Positions 9,240 through 18,968 of a stretch of DNA of 64,000 nucleotides are shown here, piece by piece (within the stretch, counting starts at the first letter, position 1; each line of letters starts with the position of its first letter). Location: positions 7,874,001 to 7,938,000 of the forward strand of contig NZ_CP114205.1 of assembly GCF_027497495.1 (NCBI RefSeq). Reading direction: 5' to 3'. A program made the position numbers and the translations under genes. This DNA is from Streptomyces tubercidicus. Lineage in GTDB: Bacteria; Actinomycetota; Actinomycetes; Streptomycetales; Streptomycetaceae. Under the pieces are notes generated by a model. The model worked only from the letters and a program-made list of their open reading frames with translations. It did no database searches and was not told the origin of the DNA.

Positions 9240-9974
9240 GTGGCAGCCCAGAAGAAGAGCAGCAGTGCGGATACGCCCGTGCTGTGGGAGCGCCTGGAGC
9301 GCCCCGCCGCCGCGCCCCGCGCCTCGCTGACGCCGCAGAAGATCGCCGCCGTGGCGGTGCGGGTCGCCGACGCCGAGGGCTTTGCCGCTGTCACCATGCG
9401 CCGCCTCGCCACCGAACTGGACGTCGCGCCCATGGCCGCGTACCGGCATGTCGCGGGCAAGGACGACCTGTGGGCGCTGATGGTCGACCAGGTCATGGCC
9501 GAACTCGCGGTCCCGGAGGAGGCGACCGGCTGGCGCGACGTCCTGCGCGGCTATGCGATGGCCAGCCGCGACATGGTGCTGCGGCACCCCTGGCTCGCCC
9601 AGCTGCCCACACTGCACTTCGTGCTGACGCCGAACCGGATGGCGGCCGCGGAACGCCAACTGGCCGCGCTCGACGGCCACGGCATGGACACCGACACCAT
9701 GATGGCCGCCTTCCGCGCGGTCAACAGCTATGTGCACGGCGCGACGCAGTCCGAGATGGCGCTGCGCCAGTACATGGAGGACAACGGCTGGGCCGACGGT
9801 GACGAGACGCGCCGCGCGCTCGCGCCCCAGATGACCTACCTGATGGAAACCGGCCGCTACCCGACCTACCGGCGCTACGCCCTCGGGGCCGCCCGGAAGG
9901 ACGACGCGGCCTGGCAGTTCGAGACGGGGCTGGACTGTGTGCTCGATGGGATCGCGGTCAGGGTCGGCGGATAG
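9240..9974 (+). CDS. TetR/AcrR-family transcriptional regulator
   Basis: 244 residues from the GTG at 9240, chosen because GGAGAGGAG sits about seven bases upstream; an ATG at 9213 would add nine residues but lacks such a site and falls next to the operator. The helix-turn-helix is IAAVAVRVADAEGFAAVTMR followed by RLATELDVAPMAAYRHVAGKDDL, typical of TetR. The C-terminal half resembles the TetR_C_1 (tetracycline-repressor-like) ligand domain. It is divergent from the reductase/exporter unit, which it probably represses until a drug-like ligand binds. Confidence 0.88.
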   Translation: MAAQKKSSSADTPVLWERLERPAAAPRASLTPQKIAAVAVRVADAEGFAAVTMRRLATELDVAPMAAYRHVAGKDDLWALMVDQVMAELAVPEEATGWRDVLRGYAMASRDMVLRHPWLAQLPTLHFVLTPNRMAAAERQLAALDGHGMDTDTMMAAFRAVNSYVHGATQSEMALRQYMEDNGWADGDETRRALAPQMTYLMETGRYPTYRRYALGAARKDDAAWQFETGLDCVLDGIAVRVGG

Positions 9975-10071
9975 GGCCCCCAGCGAGCCGACACTGCTCG
10001 ACGGTGATGCCGTGGTCCGTCACGACCCTGATGGTGGTGCGCGGTGGGGCCTGCGCGTACCCCTCCGAGCT

Positions 10072-10911
10072 TCAGCCGCGGAGGAACGCCAGGAGGGGAT
10101 CGGTCTGGCCGAAGATCGCGTGCCCGACGCCGGGCAGGACGTTCACCGTCGCGCGCGGAACGTGCTGGTGCACGCGGTGGGCCGTGCCCTCGGAGTCGAA
10201 GAGGACATCGCGGTCACCGACGATCGCCAGCACCGGAATCGTCAGACGGCGCAATGCGTCGTCGGAGAAGACCGGCAGCCGCTCCATCCGCGGCTTGAAG
10301 TGTGTGAAGGTCAGCACGATGTTGTCGAGGACGGGCCGGGCCTGCGGCGTGTTCAGTCCGGCGACGACGCCTGCCGAGCGACGTATCCCGCTGGGTCCGA
10401 ACAGGCGCAGGAAGAGGGCTTTGGCCAGCCAGCCTGATTTCTGTCTGCCCAGGCCACCCGGGCACAACAAGGCCAGCCGCGTCACCCGCTCCGGCCGGCG
10501 GATGGCATAGTCCAGCGCCACCCAGCCGCCGAGTGACGCCCCGACGATCGGTGCACTCGTGATTCCCAGCGCCTCCAACACCTCGTCCAGCCACCGGGCA
10601 TGGGAGTCGGAGTCCAAGGGTGGCCGCGACGGCGCGCTCAAACCCGGTTCGCCGAGGAGGTCGACGGCGTAGGTGCGAAACTGGCGTGACCAGGAGCCAA
10701 CATCGTCACGCCACATCGTCGTGTTCGCCCCCGAGCCGTGCAGCAGCAACAAGGGCGGCGCGTCCTCGGGGCCGGAGGCGACGACGAAGGTCTCGCCCTC
10801 GCGGGTCGGCACCCGCAGATGTTCGGCCGGGACGGGCCAGGCGTCCAGCGCCTCCCGGTATCGCCGCTGTATCTCGTTCGCGCCGGCATCGGACTTGTAG
10901 ATCGTGCTCAT
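10072..10911 (-). CDS. Alpha/beta hydrolase
   Basis: 279 residues from the ATG at 10911. It has the oxyanion motif LLLHGSGANTTMW, the nucleophile elbow GASLGGW (Ser), the acid loop VGDRDVLF (Asp) and the catalytic His in GVGHAIF. This is the classic order of a serine esterase/lipase-like hydrolase. A variable cap region (KALFLRLFGPSGIRR) lies between strand 6 and the acid. The substrate is unknown. It lies downstream of the ABC exporter gene in the same direction with 131 bp between. Confidence 0.85.
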   Translation of the reverse strand: MSTIYKSDAGANEIQRRYREALDAWPVPAEHLRVPTREGETFVVASGPEDAPPLLLLHGSGANTTMWRDDVGSWSRQFRTYAVDLLGEPGLSAPSRPPLDSDSHARWLDEVLEALGITSAPIVGASLGGWVALDYAIRRPERVTRLALLCPGGLGRQKSGWLAKALFLRLFGPSGIRRSAGVVAGLNTPQARPVLDNIVLTFTHFKPRMERLPVFSDDALRRLTIPVLAIVGDRDVLFDSEGTAHRVHQHVPRATVNVLPGVGHAIFGQTDPLLAFLRG

Positions 10912-11042
10912 GATGCGAGTATCCCGTCCAGGTAGTCGGGCAGCCGGTTCGGTCAACAGGCCGGACGAATCGGCCCGGCGATCGGTTCGCCCACGGTTCG
11001 CGTGGATGCCGTAGCGGGTCACGGACGCGCCCCTGCGGTCGG

Positions 11043-13166
11043 TCACCTGGCCTCCTCGTGCCGAGGAGTGGAACCGTTCCGAGGGGCGGGCAGTGTGGTT
11101 CCGGGCGTCAGCGGGAGCCCGTACTGGGCGGCCTGGGCGGCGAACATGCCGCGGTAGAGGCCGTCGTTGACGCCCATGAGCTGGTCGTGGGTGCCCTCTT
11201 CGACGACCTGTCCGCGGTCGAGGACGTAGATGTGGTCGGCCTTCGCGGTCGCGGCCAGCCGGTGCGTGACCAGCACCACCGCGTGGCCCTGCCCGGCCAG
11301 GGACCACAGGCCCTCGAACGCGGCGATCTCCGCGTGCGGATCGAGCGCCGAGGTGGGTTCATCGACCAGGAAGAACGGTGCGTTCCGGTACCGGCTGCGA
11401 GCGGTGCCCAGTTTCTGCCACTGACCGCCCGAGAGCTGGACGCCGCGCTCGTACCCCTTGAAGACGATCGAGCCGTATCCATGGGGCAGGGCTTCGATCA
11501 GCGCGTGCACGTCGGCGGCCTGCGCGGCCTCCTTGACCCGGTCCATGTCCCGGGGGCGGTCGCCGACGCCGATGGCGATGTTCGTGGCGGCGGTCATCTC
11601 CCAGTGCGGGAAGTCCTGTGCGAGCAGTCCGACCGCGGCGAAGACCTGTGTGCGGTCGGCGTCGCGTAGCTCGACCCGCTCGCCGGGCTCACCTTCCCAC
11701 CACACGCTGCCTTCGGCGGGCAGCAGCAGCCCGGCGAGGATCTTGGTCAGCGTGGTCTTACCCGAGCCGTTCGCCCCGACCAGGGCCGTCACCTTGCCCC
11801 TGTGGACCGACAAGCTCACCCCTTTCAGCGCGGGGGTCTCGGCCCCGGGGTAGGTGTACGAGACGTTCTCCACGTGCACCGCGCGGGCGGGAGCGGGCAG
11901 GGGCGCGCCCGTGTGGGGGATGGCGTGTTCGGTGGCCAGTTCGGTGGCGTGTTTGGTGTCGGTGAGGAACAGCAGCTCTTCGTAGAGCCGGTTGACCTGC
12001 TGCACGAGAGACGTGAGGCGCTCGGTGGAGGTACGGATCGCAATGACCGCGGTGCCCCCGACAGCCAGGGGCAGCCCGCCGGCGGCCAGCAGCCACCACA
12101 GCAGCCCGTAGCAGGCCAGCGACGCCAGACCGGCCAAGCCTCCGGCGACCAGGTCCGTCTGCGCCTGCGCCCGCGCCAGCCGCCGCTGCTCCGCCTCCGT
12201 CTGCCGGGACATCTCCTCGTACCCGTTCAGCAGCGTCTCCCCGGCCGCGTGCACACGGATCTCGCCGGCGGCGTGCGGCCGTGTCAGATACGCCAGCAGG
12301 GACGAGATCGCCCGACGGTGATCGACCCAATTCAGCCGGGAGAGGTAATCACGGCGCGCGGAGCGCACCGCGCCCCACCCCTTGGGAAAGGCGATCGCCA
12401 GCAGCATCGGCAGCAGAATCCAGTGCAGCGAGACCAGGACGACGGCGGCCGCCACCATGCCGATCAGTACATTGCCCACCCCCACCGACAGTCGGAGCAT
12501 GCTGCGCGCCGAGTCCGTACCGAACTTCCCGGCCTCCAGGACGCGTTGGACCTCGGGCCGCTCGGTCGCCTCCACCTCGACCCGGGTGACGGCCGCGTAG
12601 TACCGGGCGGAGACGGCGCGCTCCACCTGGGGCTCCAGTCGGCCGGACATCGCCGTCGACCACGCCGCCAGCAGCGCCGCCCCCACCGACACCACCGCCA
12701 GCACCACCAGCGACGGCAGGGCGTCACGCAGCTTGTCCGCGGTCGGGCCGTCCGCGAACAGCTGGGTCAGGACACGGTTGACCGCGACCAGCCCCCACGC
12801 GGCCGTCACGCCTTGCCCGATCTGGGCGGCCACGACGCCGGCCAGCGCCCGCCGGTCCGCCTCCCATCCGGTGCGCAGCACCATCCCCACCATGCGCGGC
12901 AGCGCCGCCGCCATCTGCCCGAATCGCATCCGGGTCAATGCGCCCTCGTACTGGACGTAGGTCTGATCCCAGCGGAGCCGGCCCCCGTAGAGCTCGCGCT
13001 CCGCGTTCGAGATGCCGTCGGTCTTTTCCGAGGTGTCTTCCGGCTGTGCCGTGCTGTGTGTGCCTTGCTTCGCCTCGCGGCGTGGTCCGGCCGATGTCAA
13101 CGTCGTTCCCCCTGACGGTCGTGACGGTGTTGTCAGGCTCAACGATGCGGCCCGGATTTCGAACAC
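11043..13166 (-). CDS. ABC transporter, fused permease/ATP-binding exporter
   Basis: 707 residues. An N-terminal polar stretch of about 80 residues is followed by a transmembrane domain with helices such as LPSLVVLAVVSVGAALLAAW and LASLACYGLLWWLLAAGGL. The nucleotide-binding domain has Walker A GANGSGKTT, Q-loop LLAQDF, signature LSGGQ, Walker B FFLVDEPTSALD and switch His in LVTHR. This is a half-transporter exporter that must homodimerise. The annotated GTG is at 13166; a TTG at 13100 preceded by AGGGGGA is an alternative start that would remove 22 residues. No peptidase domain or precursor gene is adjacent, so cargo is unknown. Confidence 0.88.
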   Translation of the reverse strand: MFEIRAASLSLTTPSRPSGGTTLTSAGPRREAKQGTHSTAQPEDTSEKTDGISNAERELYGGRLRWDQTYVQYEGALTRMRFGQMAAALPRMVGMVLRTGWEADRRALAGVVAAQIGQGVTAAWGLVAVNRVLTQLFADGPTADKLRDALPSLVVLAVVSVGAALLAAWSTAMSGRLEPQVERAVSARYYAAVTRVEVEATERPEVQRVLEAGKFGTDSARSMLRLSVGVGNVLIGMVAAAVVLVSLHWILLPMLLAIAFPKGWGAVRSARRDYLSRLNWVDHRRAISSLLAYLTRPHAAGEIRVHAAGETLLNGYEEMSRQTEAEQRRLARAQAQTDLVAGGLAGLASLACYGLLWWLLAAGGLPLAVGGTAVIAIRTSTERLTSLVQQVNRLYEELLFLTDTKHATELATEHAIPHTGAPLPAPARAVHVENVSYTYPGAETPALKGVSLSVHRGKVTALVGANGSGKTTLTKILAGLLLPAEGSVWWEGEPGERVELRDADRTQVFAAVGLLAQDFPHWEMTAATNIAIGVGDRPRDMDRVKEAAQAADVHALIEALPHGYGSIVFKGYERGVQLSGGQWQKLGTARSRYRNAPFFLVDEPTSALDPHAEIAAFEGLWSLAGQGHAVVLVTHRLAATAKADHIYVLDRGQVVEEGTHDQLMGVNDGLYRGMFAAQAAQYGLPLTPGTTLPAPRNGSTPRHEEAR

Positions 13167-13480
13167 ATGTCTTTCGGTCGGACTGAGAACCCCGGCACTG
13201 AGCGGTTCATGGCGGGTGTGGGATACATGGACCCTTGTCCCGCAAGTGCTCCCCGGTGAGCGCTGGTTGGCCGAAACGCCGATGTCCTGGCTCGGCCTGA
13301 CGGTGGCCTGGCTGCGGCCTCACCGTGGTCTGACTGCGGGTGCCCGTGGGGTATCGGTGTCGGGCGGCGTCTGCCGGTGTGGGGGAGGCCGGGGGGACTT
13401 TGCGGCACTCCGCGACCGCGGACGGCGCCGGGGTGCGGAGCGCAGCGCGGCTCTCGTACCCCGGCGCCAAAGAGCGGATC
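13167..13480. other. Intergenic stretch without a recognisable gene
   Basis: It separates the exporter start from the glycosyltransferase stop. It contains only GC-rich sequence with loose CTG/CGG-type repetition around 13290-13340. Short open frames here have no start with a ribosome site and no family resemblance. Confidence 0.5.
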
Positions 13481-14659
13481 TCAGCGAATGTATTCCTCGA
13501 TCACATCCGCGCCTCGGACGGCTCCGCCGCTGTCCCTGGTCACCTTGCACATCCGGTCAAGGTGGGTGCGCATGGTGGCGTCGGAGGTGACTCGGGCGAC
13601 CGCGGCACGCAATGACTCGGCGGTGACCGTGGCGGTGTCCAGCTGTACTCCGAGCCCCAGTTCCTGTGCGCGCCCCGCGTTGGCGGCCTGTTCGGGCATC
13701 TGTGGGACGGTGATCAAGCCCACCCCGTAATACAGGGCCTCCATGGTGGAGTTCATTCCGGCGTGCGAGACGAAAGCGTCTGCATGCCGGAGGACGGCCG
13801 GCTGGGGGAAATACGGCCGGACGTCGAAGGTGGGCGGTATCTCTCCGAGATCGGCGCGGTCCAGATCGCCGATGGCCATGGCTACTTGGTAGGGACCGTC
13901 GCCGAAGGCTTCGATGCAGGTGCGGAAGAACTCGGGGCGGTCGTTGAAGACCGTGCCGAGCGAGATGAACAGCACGGGAGCGTCGGGATCGGCCGGGGAC
14001 CACGGTTCGGCGTGCTCCCGCTCACCCAAGGAGGGGCCGATGAAGTGGAATCGGTCGTCGAAGGTGTCACCGGCGGGCTGGAATTCCCTCGGAATGAACA
14101 CGAGGTTCAGCTTCTCGGTGAAGTTCAGGACCAGCTCCGGGGCGAGCGTGACACCGTTCTCGGCGGAGAATTCCGCACAGTCGGCGGCGAGCGCGGCCAG
14201 CATGGGATCTTCGTCGCCGACTTCATTCATGAGATTGTCGAACAGTGAGAACGCCTCATTCGAGGCCAAGTTGGGCACGAACCGCACGGCGGGCAGGCCC
14301 AGTTGTTCAGCGGCGACCCGGGCGGGCCAGTTCATGGAGTCGTAGCAGATCGCGTCCGGTGACTCCGCGGCACAGTAGTCCCGCAGCACCGGGTGCAGCG
14401 TGCGCATCTCCGCGAACATGCCGCGCATCCAGCCGGGGATCTTGTCGAGACCGAAATTGTGGGGTGGCGTGAGAAGCGCGGGTGACTGCAGCTTCAGCTC
14501 GACCCAGTGCGCGCCGGCTTTGATGACGGCTTCGGAGTGCTCCGCCGTGGTGGCGTAGTCCACTCGGTGTCCCCGGCGGACGAGTTCCTCGACCAGCGGC
14601 AGTGTGGGGTTGACGTGTCCGTGCCCGAAGAGGGCCACGAATAACAGGTGTTTCGCCAT
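13481..14659 (-). CDS. MGT-type (macrolide glycosyltransferase-like) GT1 glycosyltransferase
   Basis: 392 residues, the usual length for OleD/MGT enzymes. The N-terminus HLLFVALFGHGHVNPTLPLV carries the catalytic His of the GT-B fold. The C-terminal UDP-sugar site is ADAFVSHAGMNSTMEALYYG followed by VPQMPEQAANA, the MGT signature. Such enzymes transfer glucose or another sugar from a UDP donor to macrolides and other phenolic or hydroxylated acceptors, often as self-protection or detoxification. No polyketide genes are adjacent, so a xenobiotic-inactivating role is inferred. Transcribed alone. Confidence 0.88.
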   Translation of the reverse strand: MAKHLLFVALFGHGHVNPTLPLVEELVRRGHRVDYATTAEHSEAVIKAGAHWVELKLQSPALLTPPHNFGLDKIPGWMRGMFAEMRTLHPVLRDYCAAESPDAICYDSMNWPARVAAEQLGLPAVRFVPNLASNEAFSLFDNLMNEVGDEDPMLAALAADCAEFSAENGVTLAPELVLNFTEKLNLVFIPREFQPAGDTFDDRFHFIGPSLGEREHAEPWSPADPDAPVLFISLGTVFNDRPEFFRTCIEAFGDGPYQVAMAIGDLDRADLGEIPPTFDVRPYFPQPAVLRHADAFVSHAGMNSTMEALYYGVGLITVPQMPEQAANAGRAQELGLGVQLDTATVTAESLRAAVARVTSDATMRTHLDRMCKVTRDSGGAVRGADVIEEYIR

Positions 14660-14760
14660 GGCCAGATCGTACCGAGCCGGGGTTTCCGTGCCCCGGTTCC
14701 CGGTGTCCTTTCAGCCGCGCCCGTCACAGGTGCCCCTTGGGTCGCGCCCGTGACGCCGGA

Positions 14761-15903
14761 TCAGTCGCCGACGGCCTCGGGCCAGTTCTTACGGACGGTG
14801 CGTACAGCCTTGTTCAACTGGACCTCGGTCGGGAACTGCGGTGTGCCCTCGACCGTCGGCAGCCGTGCGGCCAGGGCCTTGTCGAGGGTGCCGTTCTTCG
14901 CCATGGCGGCCATCAGTACCGGGCGGGCGTAGTCCACGAGACGGAGATTCTGGCCTTGCGGACTGAAGAGGTACTCCTCCCACAGCCGTGCCGCGGCCGG
15001 GTGGGGTGCGTCCTTGTTGATCGCCTGCGCGTAGTACTGCGAGAAGCTGCCGTCGAAGGGGATGGAGACCTTCCAGTTCACCTTCGTCCCGCGGAGTTGG
15101 TTGAGGTGCTCCAGGTTGAGGTAGTCCCATTCGATGCTGATCGGTGTCCTGCCCTTGGCGATCGCGGCCGGGGTGGGCTCGGCCCGGTTGTAGTTGCCGA
15201 CCTTGTCGAGCCGGGCGAAGAAGTCGATGCCTGGCTCGATGTTGCCGAACGATCCCCCGTTGGCGAGCGCCGCCGCGTACACGGCAGCGAAGGCCGATCC
15301 CGCGACCGTGGGATCGCCGTACATCGCGACCAGGCCCTTGTACTCCGGCTGGAGCAGATTGGCGAAGGAATTGGGGCAGGTCTTGACGCGGGAGGCGTCG
15401 CAGCCGATGGAGACATAGCCGCCGTAGTTGTTGTACCAGCGGGCGTTGGCGTCCTTCTGCTCCGGTGGGATCTGGTCGAAGGGGGCGACCCGGTAGGGGG
15501 CCAGCAGGTTCTGCCGCGCCGCGGACTGGGCGAACGAATCCCCGAGGTCGAGCACGTCGGGGGCGCGCTTCTGCCCGCGGTAGCGCTTGATGGCCTGGAT
15601 CTCCTGCTGGCTGTGACCGCTCGGATTGTCGATGACGACCTTGATGCCGTACTTCTTCTCGAAGCCGTCGATCAGCGCGCCGTAACCGGCCCACCGGCGC
15701 GGCAGCGCGATCGTATTGAGCCTGCCCTCCCGTTTGGCTGCCTTGATCAGTGCCGCTGTCCCGCCCGCCTCCGCAGCGGACTCGGCCCGGGAGGGTGCGA
15801 CCGGCCGCGAGGGTCCCTCCTCCTGGCAGGCACCGAGCCCGAGCGCCGCAAGGCCGAGACAGCCAAGGGCAGCGCCTGCGCGGACCCGGTGATGTGTAGC
15901 CAC
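14761..15903 (-). CDS. ABC transporter solute-binding lipoprotein (polyamine/iron type)
   Basis: 380 residues. The signal peptide ends in a lipobox LGLGAC at about residue 26, predicting a membrane-anchored binding protein. The body follows the extracellular solute-binding family 1/6 layout: an early DGFEKKYGIKVVID strand, a DVLDLGDSFAQSAARQ segment and a late FSPQGQNLRLVDYARPV stretch as in spermidine/putrescine- and iron-binding proteins. No permease or ATPase genes flank it, so it is an orphan or works with a distant transporter. The ligand is not identifiable. Confidence 0.82.
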   Translation of the reverse strand: MATHHRVRAGAALGCLGLAALGLGACQEEGPSRPVAPSRAESAAEAGGTAALIKAAKREGRLNTIALPRRWAGYGALIDGFEKKYGIKVVIDNPSGHSQQEIQAIKRYRGQKRAPDVLDLGDSFAQSAARQNLLAPYRVAPFDQIPPEQKDANARWYNNYGGYVSIGCDASRVKTCPNSFANLLQPEYKGLVAMYGDPTVAGSAFAAVYAAALANGGSFGNIEPGIDFFARLDKVGNYNRAEPTPAAIAKGRTPISIEWDYLNLEHLNQLRGTKVNWKVSIPFDGSFSQYYAQAINKDAPHPAAARLWEEYLFSPQGQNLRLVDYARPVLMAAMAKNGTLDKALAARLPTVEGTPQFPTEVQLNKAVRTVRKNWPEAVGD

Positions 15904-16052
15904 GACGCCTCCAGCAGGGGCAAGTGAGGAGCGGCCCGACGAGCGGGCGGTGGACGGGGACCGGGGCGTGTCAAAGGTCCGGACCAGCGTACTCCGCGGG
16001 TTGGTGGGCCTCCGTCAGGACGCCGCTCGGCTCGGGTCATAGCGGCCCGGCC

Positions 16053-18893
16053 TCACCACCCCCCGCGCTCCTCCCAATGGCTGAGAAGGTGCTCCGACGG
16101 CTCCTCAACCGAGGGCAGGGCGTCGGAGCCGATCGCCTGAGTGGCCCAGATCGTCTTGCCCCTGGGGGAGTAGCGGGTACCCCAGTGTTCGGCGAACTGC
16201 GCCACCAGGAAGAGGCCACGGCCTGCTTCGTCGGTGTCCTTCGCCTGGCGGATGTGCGGGGAGGTGCTGCTGCCGTCGGAGACCTCGCAGATCAGGGTGC
16301 GGGTGTGCAGAAGACGCACATGGATGGGCTCGGCACCGTGCCGAACGGCGTTGGTGATCAGTTCGCTGAGGATGAGCTCGGCGCCGTGGACGAGGTGGTG
16401 CAGACCCCACTGCTCCAACTGGCGGACACAGGCGTTCCGGACCGGGCCCACCGCCGCCGGGTCGCGGGCCACGTCCCACTCGGCGACGTCCGCCGGGTCC
16501 AGCCGCCGGGTCCGGGCCACCAGCAGCGCGACATCGTCGGTGGACCGGGCGGGCAGCAGGGATTGCAGGACGGTGGCACAGGTGTCATCCGGCGTACGGT
16601 CCGGTCCGGCGAGGGCCGTAGCCAGTGCCTCCAGCCCCTCGTCCAGGTCGCGGCTGCGGTTCTCGACCAGCCCGTCCGTGTACAGCACCAGCCGGGAACC
16701 CTCCGGCAGTGACAGCTCCGCGGTCTCGAAGGGCAGGCTGGAGCCCAGACCCAGCGGCGGGGAGACAGGAGCCTGCAGGAACTCCACCCTCCCGTCGGGG
16801 TAGGCCACGGCGGGCGGCAGATGGCCGGCCGTGGCCGAGGTGACCCGACCGGAGGCGGCGTCATAAATGACGTAAAGACAGGTGGCGCCGGTGATCGCCG
16901 GTGTCTCCTCGGAGTCCTCGTCCTGGACGTCGACGTCGGTCACCAGCTCGTCCAGGTGACCCAGCAGCTCGTCGGGGGAGAGGTCCAGCGCCGAGAAGTT
17001 GTGCACGGCGATGCGCAGCCGGCCCATGGTGGCCGCCGCGTGCACGCCGTGTCCCACCACGTCGCCGACGACCAGCGCCACCCGGGCCCCGGGCAGCGGG
17101 ATGACATCGAACCAGTCCCCGCCCACCCCCGCCTGGGCGGGGAGATAACGGTGCGCCACCTCCAGAGCGTCCTGCTCGGGCAGGTCACGGGGCATCAGGC
17201 TGCGCTGGAGCGTCATCGCCATCGTGCGCTCGCGGGTGTAGCGCCGGGCGTTGTCGACCCCCACCGCGGCCCGCCCGGCCAGCTCCTCGGCGAAGGAGAG
17301 ATCCTCGTCGTCGAACGGCGGCGAGCTCCCCGACCGCCAGAAGTCCACCCGCCCCAGCACCACTCCCCGGGCGCGCAGCGGTACGACCGCCAAGGAATGG
17401 ACCCCCTGGTCCAGGATGCGCCGGGTGCGTTCCGGGTCCTGGGACCGCCAGGCGGAATTGCCCGCCAGGTCCGGCTCCACCAAGGAGCGGGCCTGGTCCG
17501 CACTCCCCGCCACCGGGGTGCCGGGGTCGAACCGGATCAGCTCGCCGACGGGGTGGAGCGGATGGTCCGGCGGCAGCCCGGCGATGGCCGTCCGGTGCGG
17601 CTCGCTCCCCGTGACGGCAGGCTCCTCGCCCTTCAGGACCGAGTCCTCCAGTTCGACGGTGGCGATATCGGCGAACCGGGGGACCGCCACCTGCGCCAGC
17701 TCCTCGGCGGTGCGCTCGACATTCAGCGTGGAGCCGATCCGTAGCCCGGCGTCGTAGAGCAGCCGCAACCGCTCCCGCGCCACCTCGGCGCGCCCCGACA
17801 GCCAGCGCAGTTCGGTGGTGTCGCGCAGGGTCACCACACTTCCCTGGTGGGCTCCATACGGGGAGGTGGACCGCTTGTTGACGGCCAGCAGTTTGTCCTG
17901 GGCCAGGTGCACCTCATCGGTGGCGAGCCGGTCCGACGCCAGGAGTTCGGCGGTGCGGTGGTCCAGCCCCAGGTCGCCGACGTGGCGTCCCTCCGCGTCC
18001 GCCGGGAGGTCCAGCAGTCGCCGTGCCTCGTCGTTGGCCAGCAGCAGTCGTCCGTCGCGGCCGACGATGAGGACGCCCTCCCGCACCGCGTGCAGAACCG
18101 CATCGTGATGCTCGTACATCCGGGTCATCTCCGCCGGTCCCAGACCATGGGTCTGCCGACGCAGCCGACGGCTCACCAGGCCCGCGCCGCCCGCGGCGAG
18201 CGCCAGCGCTCCGACGGCGATGCCCAGGAACATGGGCAGCTGCCGGTTGACCGACTTCTGCACCTTCTCCACCGTGACCGGTGCGGCGACGATGGCGACG
18301 ACCTTGCCCGAACCGTCCTTGACGGGAGTCGCGGAGATCACGGAGAGGCCCAGGGCTCCTTCGAAGGTCCTGGTGAAGGGTTTGCCCCGGGCGGCTTCGG
18401 CATACGGACCGATGACGTGCTTGCCGATCTGCCGGGGGTCGCTGTGAGTGAGGGCGATCCCGTCGAGCTTGTACACGATGAGGGCATCGACGCCGGAGGC
18501 CTTCCGGGCCTCCTCGGCCAGCGGCTGGAGCTTCGCGGTCGGGTCGGCGCTGTTCAGGGCCTCCTGGAGCCCGTAGGAGTGCGCGAAGGACTCAGCGGCG
18601 GCGAACGTGCGGTGCCGCGCGTCGAGCATGGTGTCCCGCCGGGCCTGCACGACGAAGGCCACCACGGCCGCCGCGACCAGCAGCACCACCAGCACCAGCT
18701 GGAGGAGGAAGACTTCCCGGGCGACGCTGCGTGTGGTCAGCGAGGGCCGTATGTGCTGCGGGTCTCCGGTCCCCGCGGGGCGCTCGCCCTGGTGGTCGCC
18801 GGTGCCGTTCCCGGCAGGGGGTGCGCCCGGAAATGCGGAACGGCCGGGCGCGCGTCTCAGCCAACGCCGGAAACGACCCGATTGTCCGCTCAT
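16053..18893 (-). CDS. Membrane sensor with PAS, GAF, PP2C phosphatase and HATPase domains
   Basis: 946 residues in one chain. A cytosolic N-terminus of about 60 residues leads to TM1 (VFLLQLVLVVLLVAAAVVAF), an extracytoplasmic Cache-like sensor (about 86-210), TM2 (FLGIAVGALALAAGGAGLV), PAS (about 250-370), GAF (about 385-570), a SpoIIE/RsbU PP2C domain (about 590-800; GGDWFD and VGDVVGHG metal motifs, YTDGLVE) and a C-terminal RsbW-like HATPase (ILSELITNAVRHG). It therefore joins signal input, STAS-protein dephosphorylation and anti-sigma kinase activity, as in several Streptomyces regulators. The target STAS protein is not adjacent. An inverted repeat lies upstream at 18913-18930. Confidence 0.92.
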   Translation of the reverse strand: MSGQSGRFRRWLRRAPGRSAFPGAPPAGNGTGDHQGERPAGTGDPQHIRPSLTTRSVAREVFLLQLVLVVLLVAAAVVAFVVQARRDTMLDARHRTFAAAESFAHSYGLQEALNSADPTAKLQPLAEEARKASGVDALIVYKLDGIALTHSDPRQIGKHVIGPYAEAARGKPFTRTFEGALGLSVISATPVKDGSGKVVAIVAAPVTVEKVQKSVNRQLPMFLGIAVGALALAAGGAGLVSRRLRRQTHGLGPAEMTRMYEHHDAVLHAVREGVLIVGRDGRLLLANDEARRLLDLPADAEGRHVGDLGLDHRTAELLASDRLATDEVHLAQDKLLAVNKRSTSPYGAHQGSVVTLRDTTELRWLSGRAEVARERLRLLYDAGLRIGSTLNVERTAEELAQVAVPRFADIATVELEDSVLKGEEPAVTGSEPHRTAIAGLPPDHPLHPVGELIRFDPGTPVAGSADQARSLVEPDLAGNSAWRSQDPERTRRILDQGVHSLAVVPLRARGVVLGRVDFWRSGSSPPFDDEDLSFAEELAGRAAVGVDNARRYTRERTMAMTLQRSLMPRDLPEQDALEVAHRYLPAQAGVGGDWFDVIPLPGARVALVVGDVVGHGVHAAATMGRLRIAVHNFSALDLSPDELLGHLDELVTDVDVQDEDSEETPAITGATCLYVIYDAASGRVTSATAGHLPPAVAYPDGRVEFLQAPVSPPLGLGSSLPFETAELSLPEGSRLVLYTDGLVENRSRDLDEGLEALATALAGPDRTPDDTCATVLQSLLPARSTDDVALLVARTRRLDPADVAEWDVARDPAAVGPVRNACVRQLEQWGLHHLVHGAELILSELITNAVRHGAEPIHVRLLHTRTLICEVSDGSSTSPHIRQAKDTDEAGRGLFLVAQFAEHWGTRYSPRGKTIWATQAIGSDALPSVEEPSEHLLSHWEERGGW

Positions 18894-18912
18894 GATTCAC
18901 ATTTATCCTGCT

Positions 18913-18930
18913 TTGCCTGGGTGCTGGCAA
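18913..18930. promoter_or_regulatory. TTGCC-N8-GGCAA inverted repeat upstream of sensor phosphatase
   Basis: TTGCC and GGCAA arms flank eight bases, 20 bases upstream of the phosphatase start at 18893. The same half-sites occur with a different spacer in the motifs at 36986 and 42253. The link is suggestive only. Confidence 0.3.
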
Positions 18931-18968
18931 GGCGTGCTACGGCAGCTGCTCCATGGGGCGGAGGCCCC

